Of a stretch of DNA of 64,000 nucleotides, positions 1 through 9,344 are shown piece after piece. The notes under the pieces were generated by a model that did no database searches, was not told where the DNA came from, and saw only the letters and a program-made list of their open reading frames with translations. Source of the stretch: Caldicoprobacter oshimai DSM 21659. GTDB lineage: Bacteria > Bacillota > Clostridia > Caldicoprobacterales > Caldicoprobacteraceae. Position 1 is the stretch's first letter. Each line of letters begins with the position of its first letter. Location of the stretch: positions 806,001-870,000 of the forward strand of contig JAGB01000002.1 of the NCBI GenBank assembly GCA_000526435.1. The letters are read 5' to 3'. Both the position numbers and the translations under genes were made by a program.

Positions 1-95
1 AAGGTAGTAGTTTGAAGAAGGCCCAATGATAGTTTACAGTTAAAGCCATTTGGCTGGGTGTGCCAAATGGCCTGGAAACAATTATATCATTTGGT

Positions 96-167
96 TTATG
101 TTGTCAAGGTCGGGTAGTATTTTCTCGCTTACGCTCGAAAATCTCCACCCTTCCCTTGACAACATAA
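96..167. repeat. 72-bp imperfect palindrome, REP/MITE-like
   Basis: Two perfect 14-bp arms (TTATGTTGTCAAGG at 96-109 and its complement at 154-167) enclose an inner inverted repeat (ATTTTC / GAAAAT). It has no T-run like a terminator and no gene in it. The form fits a dispersed intergenic palindrome or a miniature element. Copy number elsewhere in the genome cannot be seen. Confidence 0.5.
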
Positions 168-305
168 GGTTTTACATTTTAAACAGTAAAAATTTGGATA
201 TCTATATCATACTTTTCCTTAAAAAAGTGTTGCATTTAATATTGCAATTTTCATTCAGAAAATCAATATACAAAATATATGTGCTTTTGTTTACGTTCGC
301 CAACC

Positions 306-336
306 AAAATGTGCTCAAAATGTGATAAAATATAAT
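306..336 (+). promoter_or_regulatory. Promoter with 11-bp-spaced direct repeats before the response regulator
   Basis: AAAATGTG occurs at 306-313 and 317-324, followed by TATAAT near 331. Direct repeats with an 11-bp period one helical turn apart are the usual binding layout of OmpR-family regulators, so autoregulation by the gene just downstream is likely. No good -35 hexamer is present, which fits an activated promoter. This is inference from layout. Confidence 0.45.
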
Positions 337-365
337 AAATCCTTCAGGGGGATGGGGGAAAGGGC

Positions 366-1067
366 ATGCACAGGGAAACCGTACTAGTTGTGGATGACGA
401 AAAGGAAATTGCAGAGCTGGTGAGGGACTATCTTGAACTGGACGGCTTCAACGTTATATTGGCCTTCGACGGTCAGGAGGCCCTTGAAAAATACGATAAA
501 CACCAACCTGATGTAGCCATTTTGGACATAATGCTTCCAAAGCTGGATGGCATGGAAGTGTGCAAGGCCATACGAGCCAAATCCGCCATTCCCATAATCA
601 TGTTAAGCGCCAAAAAAAGCGATGTCGACAAGATACTGAGCCTGGGGCTGGGAGCCGATGATTATGTAACCAAACCTTTTAGCCCAAAGGAACTGGTTGC
701 ACGGGTTAAAGCCCAGCTGAGGCGCTACAGGCAATTTACATATGCCCCAAGGAAAGCTGAGATCTTGTCATTCCATGACCTCGTCATCGACCTCAATGGC
801 CATACCGTATATGTAGAAGGGCAGCCTGTGTCTTTGTCCACAAAGGAGTTTGAGATTCTAAGATTTTTGGCCTTGCATCCCAACCAGGTGTTTACCAGGA
901 AAGAGATATTCAAGCACGTATGGGGCTACAACGAATACGGTGATATCAATACCGTTACCGTCCACATAAGCAAGATAAGGGAAAAAATCGAGAAAGATCC
1001 CTCAAACCCCGTGTACATACAAACTGTATGGGGTGTGGGTTACAAATTTACAGGAGGGGGCACATGA
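366..1067 (+). CDS. OmpR/PhoB-family response regulator
   Basis: A DNA-binding regulator phosphorylated by the histidine kinase encoded next. The N-terminal receiver domain (about residues 4-117) has the acidic pair D10/D11, the phospho-acceptor D54 in AILDIMLP, and the conserved lysine K103 in VTKPF. The C-terminal winged helix (about 133-229) ends in the typical VWGVGYKF. Length (233 aa) is normal for the family. It overlaps the kinase start by ATGA, so the two are translationally coupled. The signal sensed is unknown. The upstream direct repeats suggest it controls its own promoter. Confidence 0.95.
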   Translation: MHRETVLVVDDEKEIAELVRDYLELDGFNVILAFDGQEALEKYDKHQPDVAILDIMLPKLDGMEVCKAIRAKSAIPIIMLSAKKSDVDKILSLGLGADDYVTKPFSPKELVARVKAQLRRYRQFTYAPRKAEILSFHDLVIDLNGHTVYVEGQPVSLSTKEFEILRFLALHPNQVFTRKEIFKHVWGYNEYGDINTVTVHISKIREKIEKDPSNPVYIQTVWGVGYKFTGGGT

Positions 1068-2527
1068 GGTTCACTTTCCGCACAAAGTTGATATTATCTT
1101 TTTTAAGCATTATAACCATACCTGTCATCGTCACTCTAATACTTATAAACCTGACCACCGTGAACATAAAGAGTGACCCCGAAATAATCAGGTTCTCCAA
1201 GATAGAGTTGAGGTTCCAAAAAATTATAGATCTGGTTACACAAAACTATTTCAATATCCAAGATTATGACCAATTTTACGCGATTGTAAGCCCGGTTCTC
1301 AGGGAAACAGGCTGCAGGTTGCAGGTCATCGACAGTTCCGGGCGATTGCTCTTTGACTCGGAAGACAAAGAGGGCTCTCTTCATAACAGGATTCTCAAAG
1401 TAAAGATCTCCGACGGCTTTGCTTTAAATTTAGAGGAAGACATCAACGGCATGAACCAGTATTCTTTCCCTGTCAAGATCGACGATAAAGTAGTGGGCAG
1501 CATAATAATCCAGTATGACCTGGATATGCTCCCTCCAAAGGTACTTCATAAAGTGATTCTGTATATAGGCGGAAGCTATATGCTGGGCCTGGCATCCCTC
1601 GTGGTGCTGGTAGTGCTGCTATCCTGGCTTATCTCGCGAAGTGTTCTGGTACCTTTGGGCGAACTGAATTCAGCCATACAAAACATATCCCAGGGCAATC
1701 TTGACTTCACTATAGGATACAGCAAAAACGATGAGCTGGGACGCCTCTGTCAGGCCTTTGAGCTGATGAGGCGCAAGCTAAAGGAGTCCCTGGAAAAACA
1801 AAACATGTATGAGAATTCCCGTAAGGCCATCATCGCCAGCATATCCCATGACCTGCGCACCCCAATTGCCTCCATTAAAGGATATGTTGAAGCACTACAG
1901 GACGGGGTAGCACGGGATCCAGAAAAATTCAACCGGTATCTCAGCATAATAAAGGACAAAACAGACAAGCTTGATCGCCTGATAGACGACCTTTTCCACT
2001 TTTCACAGATTGAGCTGGGAAAACTGCATATGGATTTCAAGGTGCAAAACAGCAGAATAATGCTGGAAGAGATACTCTCGCCCATCGAGGTTGAGGTCAG
2101 GAACAGTCCATTTCAGCTTATAGTGCATCGCCCATTACCCGAGGTGTATGTCAAAGCGGACAGCAAAAGAATATCACAGGTTATAGACAACATCATTGAA
2201 AATTCCAGACGGTACATACCAAATGATGGGCAAATTATAATAGGTGCCAGGGTTTCAGGGACTTTCCTTGAAGTTTTCGTCAAGGATAATGGAGAGGGCA
2301 TTTCCCCCGAAGACCTCCCCCATATATTCGAAAGCTTTTACCGTGGAGAGAAATCCCGCTCGCAGAATTATGGAGGCATCGGGTTGGGCCTGGCAATATG
2401 CAAGCACATAATCGAGGAGCACGGCGGCAGGATATGGGCAGAGAGTGTCAAAGGGCAAGGCACCACCATCTATTTTACCCTCCCCATAATCAACAGTCAG
2501 CATACTGAAGCCGGTTTGACCCAATGA
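1064..2527 (+). CDS. Membrane sensor histidine kinase
   Basis: Partner of the preceding regulator. The start at 1064 was chosen because it overlaps the regulator stop (ATGA) and follows AGGAGGGGG. Layout of the 487 aa: transmembrane helix about 8-30, an extracytoplasmic sensor region of about 130 aa, a second helix about 167-192, HAMP linker, HisKA dimerisation domain with phospho-acceptor H262 in SISHDLRTP, and an HATPase domain with DNGEGI and GIGLGLA motifs near the C-terminus. The extracellular region is not a family I recognise, so the stimulus cannot be named. Confidence 0.95.
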   Translation: MRFTFRTKLILSFLSIITIPVIVTLILINLTTVNIKSDPEIIRFSKIELRFQKIIDLVTQNYFNIQDYDQFYAIVSPVLRETGCRLQVIDSSGRLLFDSEDKEGSLHNRILKVKISDGFALNLEEDINGMNQYSFPVKIDDKVVGSIIIQYDLDMLPPKVLHKVILYIGGSYMLGLASLVVLVVLLSWLISRSVLVPLGELNSAIQNISQGNLDFTIGYSKNDELGRLCQAFELMRRKLKESLEKQNMYENSRKAIIASISHDLRTPIASIKGYVEALQDGVARDPEKFNRYLSIIKDKTDKLDRLIDDLFHFSQIELGKLHMDFKVQNSRIMLEEILSPIEVEVRNSPFQLIVHRPLPEVYVKADSKRISQVIDNIIENSRRYIPNDGQIIIGARVSGTFLEVFVKDNGEGISPEDLPHIFESFYRGEKSRSQNYGGIGLGLAICKHIIEEHGGRIWAESVKGQGTTIYFTLPIINSQHTEAGLTQ

Positions 2528-2599
2528 ACATTATTTTGTGCCTTTGATGATGTAAAGCGGTATTAAAATAGCCTGTAAAGCTTATATTTATTATATCGA

Positions 2600-2728
2600 A
2601 TAATTATTCCGCCAATTAATATTAACGTTCACAAAAACATTAACAATCTATAACGATTTGTTTTTCGAAACCTCTCAATAAGCCAAATATGCACTCAATA
2701 CTAAAAAATTTAAGAAAGGAGCTTTAAA
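2600..2728 (+). promoter_or_regulatory. Leader with possible regulator box before the LOR gene
   Basis: AT-rich leader containing TTCACA, TTAACA and TATAACG elements spaced 11-12 bp apart (about 2630-2660), then AAGAAAGGAG before the start at 2729. The spacing resembles an OmpR-family binding site, but the match is loose. Confidence 0.25.
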
Positions 2729-3217
2729 ATGCGATTTTTAGTCAAACAGAAAATATTTTCGTTTGGAGACAACTTCGTCATTAAGGATGACGAGGGGAAT
2801 GACCGCTTTGTAGTAAAAGGCAAGGTGTTTGCTCTGGGGGATAAGCTGAGGATCTACGACATGCAGGGACAAGAGCTATTTTATATCGAACAAAAATTGC
2901 TACGGCTCCTGCCCGAATATACCATATACAAGTCAGGCCAAGCCGTAGCAACAGTAAAAAAGGATTTTACCTTTTTTAAGCCGCGGTTTAGTATCTGGAG
3001 TATGTACGGAAACTACACCATCCAGGGCAATTTTTGGGGTATGGACTTCTCAATCCTCAAAAACGGCAGGCAAGTGGCACAGGTATCCAAGCGGTGGCTG
3101 TCCTTTGGAGACACCTACGGTGTAGATATTGCAGATGACGAGGATTACGCGTTCATACTGGCCCTGGTAATTGTAATAGATCAGGTACTCCATGATGATA
3201 GGCATAATAATCGATAA
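2729..3217 (+). CDS. LURP-one-related (YxjI-like) protein
   Basis: A 162-aa protein with the repeated pattern of the LURP-one-related fold: a 12-stranded barrel built from F.V.G..F..GD.L.I.D..G.E.....QK.L.......I-type strands. It begins with MRFLVKQKIFSFGD, typical of the family. Members are small cytoplasmic or membrane-tethered proteins without a settled biochemical role; Tubby-like lipid binding has been proposed. It follows the two-component pair with about 200 bp between them, so co-regulation is possible but not a shared transcript. Confidence 0.8.
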   Translation: MRFLVKQKIFSFGDNFVIKDDEGNDRFVVKGKVFALGDKLRIYDMQGQELFYIEQKLLRLLPEYTIYKSGQAVATVKKDFTFFKPRFSIWSMYGNYTIQGNFWGMDFSILKNGRQVAQVSKRWLSFGDTYGVDIADDEDYAFILALVIVIDQVLHDDRHNNR

Positions 3218-3466
3218 TGAGTAGGAAGAACATCAATGCCAATGTATACCAGTACCAGTGGCCTTACCATTATAAACTGCTCTCACCTGTATAGGCGGTA
3301 GCTTTATAAAAAGCTTGTAGGTGGTTCACGCTCCTCATTGATGAACTTTCAAATAGCAGACGACTCCTCAGCTGCTCTGAAGCAATGTATATTTGCTATC
3401 ACTCAGACAATATTTCATCATTGCGGCTTTAGTTTTGAGCAGCAAATTGAACCACAAAATTTAACT

Positions 3467-4795
3467 TTACTTCGCCCAGTAATGGTCCATCAGTTCATAA
3501 GTCTGGCCCTTTACCATCTTCAGCCTTTGGGCTGCATCCTTCTCTCCTCTTATATACCTCAGCATCAGGTCCCCTTCTTCATAACACAGCTCATCATGTT
3601 TAGGAAATATTTCTCGCAAAAGGAAAAGAGCGTACTTGACCAGCCTTAAAGGTCCAAAAACCCTCGCCGGACAATCAGGCAGCTTTTCTACCGCTACGCT
3701 GTAGTAATTCTTTATAGATTCCTTTATATCATCCAGTTCCAGCCCCTCAGAGAAGACTATGGTGTATATCCATCCAAATGCTACATCACGCTCACAGCCA
3801 TGAGCATCGCTACATCCCACAATGGCTATTTTATTGCCCTTCGCACGCTGCTCATTGTAATGAGCCACCTGCAGCATGTTGGAATCAACTTGAAGCCCGC
3901 CTATTCCTAGAAGTTCAAAAGCATCAAAGGGGTGCTTTTCCAACATGTACTCTGTAAATACCGGTGATATGTTGTAACGCCTGCCAACCACCCAGTATGG
4001 ATGGCAGAATATGCCCAGTCCGCCGCTTTCCCTGATTTTTTCAAACCCCCATACACAAGCTGCGTACTCAAATTTGTTTACTCCAGCCGGGACATCCTCT
4101 ATACTATTTGCAATGGCCTCAACCTCAGCCCTATATTTATCTTCATTTTCCTGCACCAGTTGGCTGATACTAAAACTTCCTCCAAAGTTGACTATATGTA
4201 CCTCAACATCAGGCAAATGGATTTCTTCTCCCGGGAATATTTTAAGGTCGATATCCACATCTTTGAAGGCTTCCCTGGCTCGGATAGAAGGCTGATAAGC
4301 TCGATGATCAGTTACCGCCATGAAATCCAAACCGATTCTTCTACAGGCCGCCGCTACATACTCCGGAGATTCCTTGCCATCCGACAAATTGCTGTGTATA
4401 TGTAAATCACCCTTATAAGGACGCCGACGAAATAGATCTTCCTTCAAAGAGTATACAGAAAATGCGCCGATTTCCTTCTCCTCTTCATTCAAGCGGACGG
4501 ATATCAAAAGGACATGTTCCTGCTCGCCCGCAAAACAATGCCTCACTTCAAGCATTCCATTGGACGGCTTTATCACCTTAGTATAATATTGTTCTCCGCC
4601 CTTCTGTGCATGGTAGCTATCCATAGGTATTATTTTAACGACATACTCTAAGTCTGCCTCGAACTTGCAGTGGGCATACAATGGAACGATTTTGACAACG
4701 CTTTCACTGTCAGCAGGCACTATCTTGGGATACACATCATAATACCTTCGATAATATGTCTCGCGGAAAATTTCATAAACTTGTGTAATATCCAT
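3467..4795 (-). CDS. PHP-domain metallohydrolase (CehA/McbA-like)
   Basis: 442 aa. The central to C-terminal part carries PHP phosphoesterase motifs: DLHIHSNLSDG (metal-binding HxH), AVTDH, an acidic PGEEIH, a later FCHPYW, and a terminal SDAHG. These build the metal centre of the CehA/McbA branch of PHP proteins, which act on phosphoesters or ester bonds. The first about 130 residues form a separate beta-rich domain. The substrate is unknown. The gene is monocistronic with a ribosome binding site (AAAGGGGAG) just before the ATG at 4795. Confidence 0.85.
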   Translation of the reverse strand: MDITQVYEIFRETYYRRYYDVYPKIVPADSESVVKIVPLYAHCKFEADLEYVVKIIPMDSYHAQKGGEQYYTKVIKPSNGMLEVRHCFAGEQEHVLLISVRLNEEEKEIGAFSVYSLKEDLFRRRPYKGDLHIHSNLSDGKESPEYVAAACRRIGLDFMAVTDHRAYQPSIRAREAFKDVDIDLKIFPGEEIHLPDVEVHIVNFGGSFSISQLVQENEDKYRAEVEAIANSIEDVPAGVNKFEYAACVWGFEKIRESGGLGIFCHPYWVVGRRYNISPVFTEYMLEKHPFDAFELLGIGGLQVDSNMLQVAHYNEQRAKGNKIAIVGCSDAHGCERDVAFGWIYTIVFSEGLELDDIKESIKNYYSVAVEKLPDCPARVFGPLRLVKYALFLLREIFPKHDELCYEEGDLMLRYIRGEKDAAQRLKMVKGQTYELMDHYWAK

Positions 4796-4994
4796 AATAA
4801 AGGCTCCCCTTTCTCAACATTGCTTTTATTTATGTTTGCGCTGCAAATCGCGCAAATCTTTCCAAGAGATAATTTTAATATTTTCCTGCGCAATAACTTC
4901 CCTAACTTCCGGGTCCTGAAAAACCAGGTATTCATTTTTTTAAATTTGATATTTTATAGAACAATGTTTTTGTGAACACAAGACTCCCCGGATA

Positions 4995-6065
4995 TCAAAT
5001 CTTCTCCCGCCACTCCAAAATTTCATAAGCCTCATCTTCACTATCACAATATCCTGATACATAAACGCCTTCAGGCGAAATCCTTTCAAAAAGCCATTGT
5101 ATCTTATCAAGGGTAATTGAGTCACAATTTAAAACCAACAATTTGCCCTTCTTCTGGATTCTCTCGTACAATTTAAGCCATGCCTCGGAAATCACATTTG
5201 GGTTGCCAGCACCGGGGACCCACTGTATACCGTCTATCTCCTCTATGTCCAACAACATATCAAGATGTGGAATCTCTCCCGGGCCATCCAAATGGTATAT
5301 GGTATGGTCAAGCCGACAAGCCTGTTCCTTCAAATAGGGAGCCACAAACCTTTCAAACATCTTGGGGGATATCATTGCTGAAAAATCGCACTGTATTGGA
5401 TACCATCTCCTGGGGCACCACAACCCCATCCAGGCAGAAGTCCCTTCCATATACTGTGATAATATGCCATCAATTTCATCATATACATAATGCCATAGCT
5501 CCAAAATTTTATCCATTGCCATCACAACTAGTTCAAGCCGCTCTATGAGGTCTATTAAAAGATTTTCTGTACCTCTTAAAGAGGCCAAAACATCGGCTAT
5601 TCCTCCTATATCGGTCATTCCTGGCACAAACTTACCCTGGCTTTTTCCCCCTATCAAATGCGCAAGCCTTTTAGTATAAAGCCACCACTCATTGTTTTCA
5701 TCTAGAGAGTCAAGCAATTTTTCTATATCATCCCATTCCATGGGATGCTCAAACCATGCGGTATCACCCGTAAATTTTAAAAAACCGGTAATATAAGCCG
5801 CCAATACTCCTGGACCAAGGTTAAGCCACAGATTGGGATATGCCCCTCCTAAGTACAAAATGTCTTGTGCCCTTCTTTCAAAGTTATCTACTGCCTTTTC
5901 GGGATTATCCTTTTCCCTCAGCAGATCCCAGCCATCCCATTTATACGTCTTACCCTTATATTTTTCTTTAGACACAGTGATGCTCAGAAGCGGCTTTTTA
6001 GTCTCCTTATTCCACCATTTTTCATACTCCAATTTTGTTAGCTCCCAATCTTTCTTATATAACAA
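4995..6065 (-). CDS. Uroporphyrinogen-decarboxylase-like (URO-D fold) protein
   Basis: 356 aa. Features of the URO-D superfamily are visible: WLNLGPGVLAAYITG early, FSAMISPKMFERFVAPYLKEQ in the middle, a DGPGEIPHLDMLLDI segment, and a C-terminal VYVSGYCDSEDEA. True HemE enzymes are more conserved and sit with heme genes. This divergent branch, found alone in many Clostridia, is closer to corrinoid methyltransferases or enzymes of unknown substrate. It starts with TTG after AAAGGATG. No corrinoid protein is nearby. Confidence 0.75.
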   Translation of the reverse strand: MLYKKDWELTKLEYEKWWNKETKKPLLSITVSKEKYKGKTYKWDGWDLLREKDNPEKAVDNFERRAQDILYLGGAYPNLWLNLGPGVLAAYITGFLKFTGDTAWFEHPMEWDDIEKLLDSLDENNEWWLYTKRLAHLIGGKSQGKFVPGMTDIGGIADVLASLRGTENLLIDLIERLELVVMAMDKILELWHYVYDEIDGILSQYMEGTSAWMGLWCPRRWYPIQCDFSAMISPKMFERFVAPYLKEQACRLDHTIYHLDGPGEIPHLDMLLDIEEIDGIQWVPGAGNPNVISEAWLKLYERIQKKGKLLVLNCDSITLDKIQWLFERISPEGVYVSGYCDSEDEAYEILEWREKI

Positions 6066-6471
6066 GTGACATCATCCTTTCAGCAAAATTATGCATATAA
6101 CAAATTGACCTTACAACACCGTAGTTAAGCGTTACATTATAAAAGCCTATACTTTCCTAACCAGGACCGTAGAATCTTTTAATTATCGAGTTAATCATCG
6201 AGTGCCATTTCACTAAAAACGAAAAGAAAAACTTGCTGTGTCGCGTACAAAGAACGTTAACCACTGCATTAATCAGTTTTGTATATCGTTGGGGACAGTA
6301 CCTTATACCACTATTTCATATTCCTCCAAAAAAATTCTAACGCTCAATGTAAACCTTTCACAACGCTATCGTTTTATGCTTCCAAATATAGGTTATGTAT
6401 ACACCCTCCCCCACTATCAAAAAAGCTACTTCTTTTTCGCTATCATAATAGCCGTAAAAGGAAAATCCGCT
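6066..6471. other. Non-coding stretch between two leftward genes
   Basis: No supported gene. The frames on the plus strand here lack ribosome binding sites and run into the opposite-strand permease gene. It should hold the promoter of the URO-D-like gene; I see no clear terminator for the permease. Confidence 0.5.
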
Positions 6472-9330
6472 TTAATCCTCACCCAGCTTGATGGCCTGAT
6501 GTATTTTTATCCTGGATATTATGAAGCCCAAAACCGACAGCCCTATGCTAAGCATCATCAATACGACGGCATAAATCCTGATGTAATCCTCCCGGGCAGC
6601 GGCTACCTTGAAGGGCGGTACCTGCTGAGCCGCGCTGTACACCATCTGAAGCAGCGGTACAAACAGATCGCTCGCTATGCCGCCAATAATTATGCCAACC
6701 AGTATTGCCGTCCCTGATATCAGCACCTGCTCGCACACCAGCATCCCAATTATCTTTTTGACCGACAGCCCCATGGCCCTGAATATCCCAAACTGAAGCA
6801 CCCTCTGCTTTATGGATAAAATCCAGTAGATGAGAAAACCGATTGTGCTTACAGCCATAGTCACTATGAATCCCAGCGTCAAGGTGCCGTTGGTGCCCTG
6901 CAGCATCGGATCATTTTTCTTTATTATGATTTGCTGGCTGCTATCCTCCAGCCTTTCTATCAGAAGCTTCTTATTTTCAATATCTTTATATATCTGTTCG
7001 CTGGTGGCTCCAGGCGCTTTCTTAAACCACACCTCATAGGGCTCCAGCGCCATATTGGCCTGTATATAGGGTAGATTTGCCACCACAAGATAGGGAGAGC
7101 TGGTTTGAATCGGCTCTGTTATATTTGGGTTGAAAGTAGGCCAATAGTCCACAAACTCATATACGACTACCTCAAGATATCCCTGATTTCCCCAAGTAAT
7201 CCACAGGGAATCACCTTTCTGCACCTCAAAATCTTTCTTAAATGACGTTGATACCAGCGCCGCCTGTGGATGGCGCGACATCAGGTTAAGATAATGGTAC
7301 CAGTGAGGAGTCAGCAAATCGTCGCGGAACCAAGCCACCTTCCCAAATTCGTTGGGTATTATACCCATAAGATAGACCCTATTCACGTTTTGTCTCGTGG
7401 CAGTTTGTACCGTTACTCCTTCTTTTCTAAACACTTTAGTTGCCAATTCCACCCCCGAAAGCTCAGTATACGGAAGAAAAGGAGGCTCTATATACTGCAC
7501 AGGCTCTTCCTCCAACCCCGGAAGCTGCGACATCCCCATCATGGCTGCCGGATCAGCCGGCATTATATCCGGCTTATTATCCTCCCAGTGGGCTTGAATC
7601 ACTATATCGGCGCCTATATTGTATCGAATCTTCTCCTCGATATTGTTATTGAGCGTCCGCGCCGCATTGGCGTTAAAAATGCCCACAGACAGAGTAAGAA
7701 TTATGAACAGCATCAAAAATCTGTCCTGGCCGCTCGACCTTCCCACCTGTATAAAAGCCGCATACAGCACAGGAGACCAAGCCTTTCTGCCCAGCCAAAA
7801 TATCAACCTGACCATATATGGGAAAATTCTCAAGAAAACCAAGCCTGCACCCAGTATAAACAGGGTCGAAATGATAAAGAGAAGAGGATCTATGGCAAGG
7901 TCAGTGCCGCTGACACCGCTCACCATTAGGGCCTGCTGGCGCATTTGATAGCTATAAAGCCCATACCCTGCAACTCCTAAAAGAACAACATCCAGAAAAT
8001 ACTTCTTCCACAGCATAAACACCGCTGTGCGCGCCTTCCTCTGCTTGTACTGCACGATTGTGGTTCGTGAAGACAGAGAGGCTGGTATAAGCATGGTGAC
8101 CATGAATACTAAAACCGTCCAAAAGGAATAGACATAGGCAGCTGTATTTAGACGAACAGGGAGAGCCGTCCTCTGCACAAATTCCAAAAATCCGTTAGAC
8201 GCTCCTAATAAAGAGCACAACAGCAGCCCCAAAGGCGGCCCAATGGCAATAGCCACAGCGCTCAAAATAATGGACTCCACCAAATATATCAAGAAGATCT
8301 GTATGCCGCTTGCGCCTCTGCTCTTTAAAACCGCAATTTCATTCTTCTCGTGCTCAACGATAAGCTGAGATACCATGAATACATAAAAGATCAGCATGAG
8401 CATGATGGGAACCTGAACAACCCATAGCGTGGTCTTAAGCTGTTTTTCCCGCTCATAATACTGTTCCAGGATAGAAATTGCCGGCATCTTAAAGTCTATC
8501 CTCTTGTCGGTAAACCATCGGCTGTGCGATTTGTATGCATCCACAATGGAGGCGATGTTATCCAGGGTTATCTTGTAATAGTCAAAAGCGTAATACCATT
8601 GGCCTTTTGTCAGCAGAGAAAATTCCGTCTCTATAAATTCCCTATAGAACAGCGAATAGTCTATCAGAAAACTTTCTCTAAATGCCCAAAGGCCTTGAAA
8701 CCAATAAGGATCGACCTGCTCCTTTATAGTAAACACGCCAACAACCTTTATCCTAAACGGCTCTGATTCAGGATTGATAAAATCGCTCACCACATAAACC
8801 TCATCCAGCCGCAGGTCCAGGTTCTTCATCGCCTCTTCGGTCACAATGGCCTCAATGATGCCGTCCTTCTTTTCGCTGGAGAACAAGCGCCCGTGAACAA
8901 TCTTTATGTGCTCCTGCAGCCCTGACATGGCCTCTATCTTGACAAACCGCTTTTTGGGTTCCTCTTCCCTCTGAACCTCAGGCAGTGCGGTCATATAATC
9001 GATCACAAGGTCCTCCGCCTCGGCCATGACCGGAAGCCCCACATCCCTGATGAGCTCCTGCTTTACCCTTTTGTCAATCATGTGATAGGCCTTTATGCGG
9101 TTGCTGGCGTCATAATGCGAATATATGCTAGCCTGTACAAGGCACTGCCCAGGGAAGACCCCGGAGGATATCTGATATTGTTCTAGATCCTTTGTCAGCA
9201 TCCGTTGAAGCACACCATTTGTATAAATGGGTATACTGCTTATCATGGCCACTGCCAGCACCGCACCCATAAGCAGGCATATGACCATCCACTTGTTGTT
9301 GAGCATCTTTCTGAGTACCATCAATATCAA
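6472..9330 (-). CDS. ABC-type efflux permease, FtsX/MacB family
   Basis: 952 aa with two FtsX domains: an N-terminal helix (about 14-36), a large extracytoplasmic domain, three helices around 310-430, a second set with its own extracytoplasmic region, and three C-terminal helices. Such long double-FtsX permeases export lipids, lipoproteins or peptides across the membrane. It lies 14 bp downstream of the membrane-fusion lipoprotein and starts with TTG after AGGGGG. No ATPase gene is adjacent, which is unusual. Confidence 0.85.
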   Translation of the reverse strand: MILMVLRKMLNNKWMVICLLMGAVLAVAMISSIPIYTNGVLQRMLTKDLEQYQISSGVFPGQCLVQASIYSHYDASNRIKAYHMIDKRVKQELIRDVGLPVMAEAEDLVIDYMTALPEVQREEEPKKRFVKIEAMSGLQEHIKIVHGRLFSSEKKDGIIEAIVTEEAMKNLDLRLDEVYVVSDFINPESEPFRIKVVGVFTIKEQVDPYWFQGLWAFRESFLIDYSLFYREFIETEFSLLTKGQWYYAFDYYKITLDNIASIVDAYKSHSRWFTDKRIDFKMPAISILEQYYEREKQLKTTLWVVQVPIMLMLIFYVFMVSQLIVEHEKNEIAVLKSRGASGIQIFLIYLVESIILSAVAIAIGPPLGLLLCSLLGASNGFLEFVQRTALPVRLNTAAYVYSFWTVLVFMVTMLIPASLSSRTTIVQYKQRKARTAVFMLWKKYFLDVVLLGVAGYGLYSYQMRQQALMVSGVSGTDLAIDPLLFIISTLFILGAGLVFLRIFPYMVRLIFWLGRKAWSPVLYAAFIQVGRSSGQDRFLMLFIILTLSVGIFNANAARTLNNNIEEKIRYNIGADIVIQAHWEDNKPDIMPADPAAMMGMSQLPGLEEEPVQYIEPPFLPYTELSGVELATKVFRKEGVTVQTATRQNVNRVYLMGIIPNEFGKVAWFRDDLLTPHWYHYLNLMSRHPQAALVSTSFKKDFEVQKGDSLWITWGNQGYLEVVVYEFVDYWPTFNPNITEPIQTSSPYLVVANLPYIQANMALEPYEVWFKKAPGATSEQIYKDIENKKLLIERLEDSSQQIIIKKNDPMLQGTNGTLTLGFIVTMAVSTIGFLIYWILSIKQRVLQFGIFRAMGLSVKKIIGMLVCEQVLISGTAILVGIIIGGIASDLFVPLLQMVYSAAQQVPPFKVAAAREDYIRIYAVVLMMLSIGLSVLGFIISRIKIHQAIKLGED

Positions 9331-9344
9331 GGCTTAGACCCCCT

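Larger units (their letters stand above)
1..365. other. Intergenic region upstream of the two-component operon
   Basis: No convincing gene is seen; the one open frame here has no ribosome binding site and unlikely composition. The stretch holds a perfect 10-bp-arm hairpin at 45-71 (GCCATTTGGC / GCCAAATGGC), a 72-bp palindromic element at 96-167, and the regulator promoter. A TATAAT -10 lies near 331-336, directly after two AAAATGTG direct repeats 11 bp apart. Confidence 0.6.

Noticed and set aside
50-325. 91-aa open frame upstream of the response regulator
   Set aside because: No ribosome binding site, runs through the palindrome, and composition is not protein-like.
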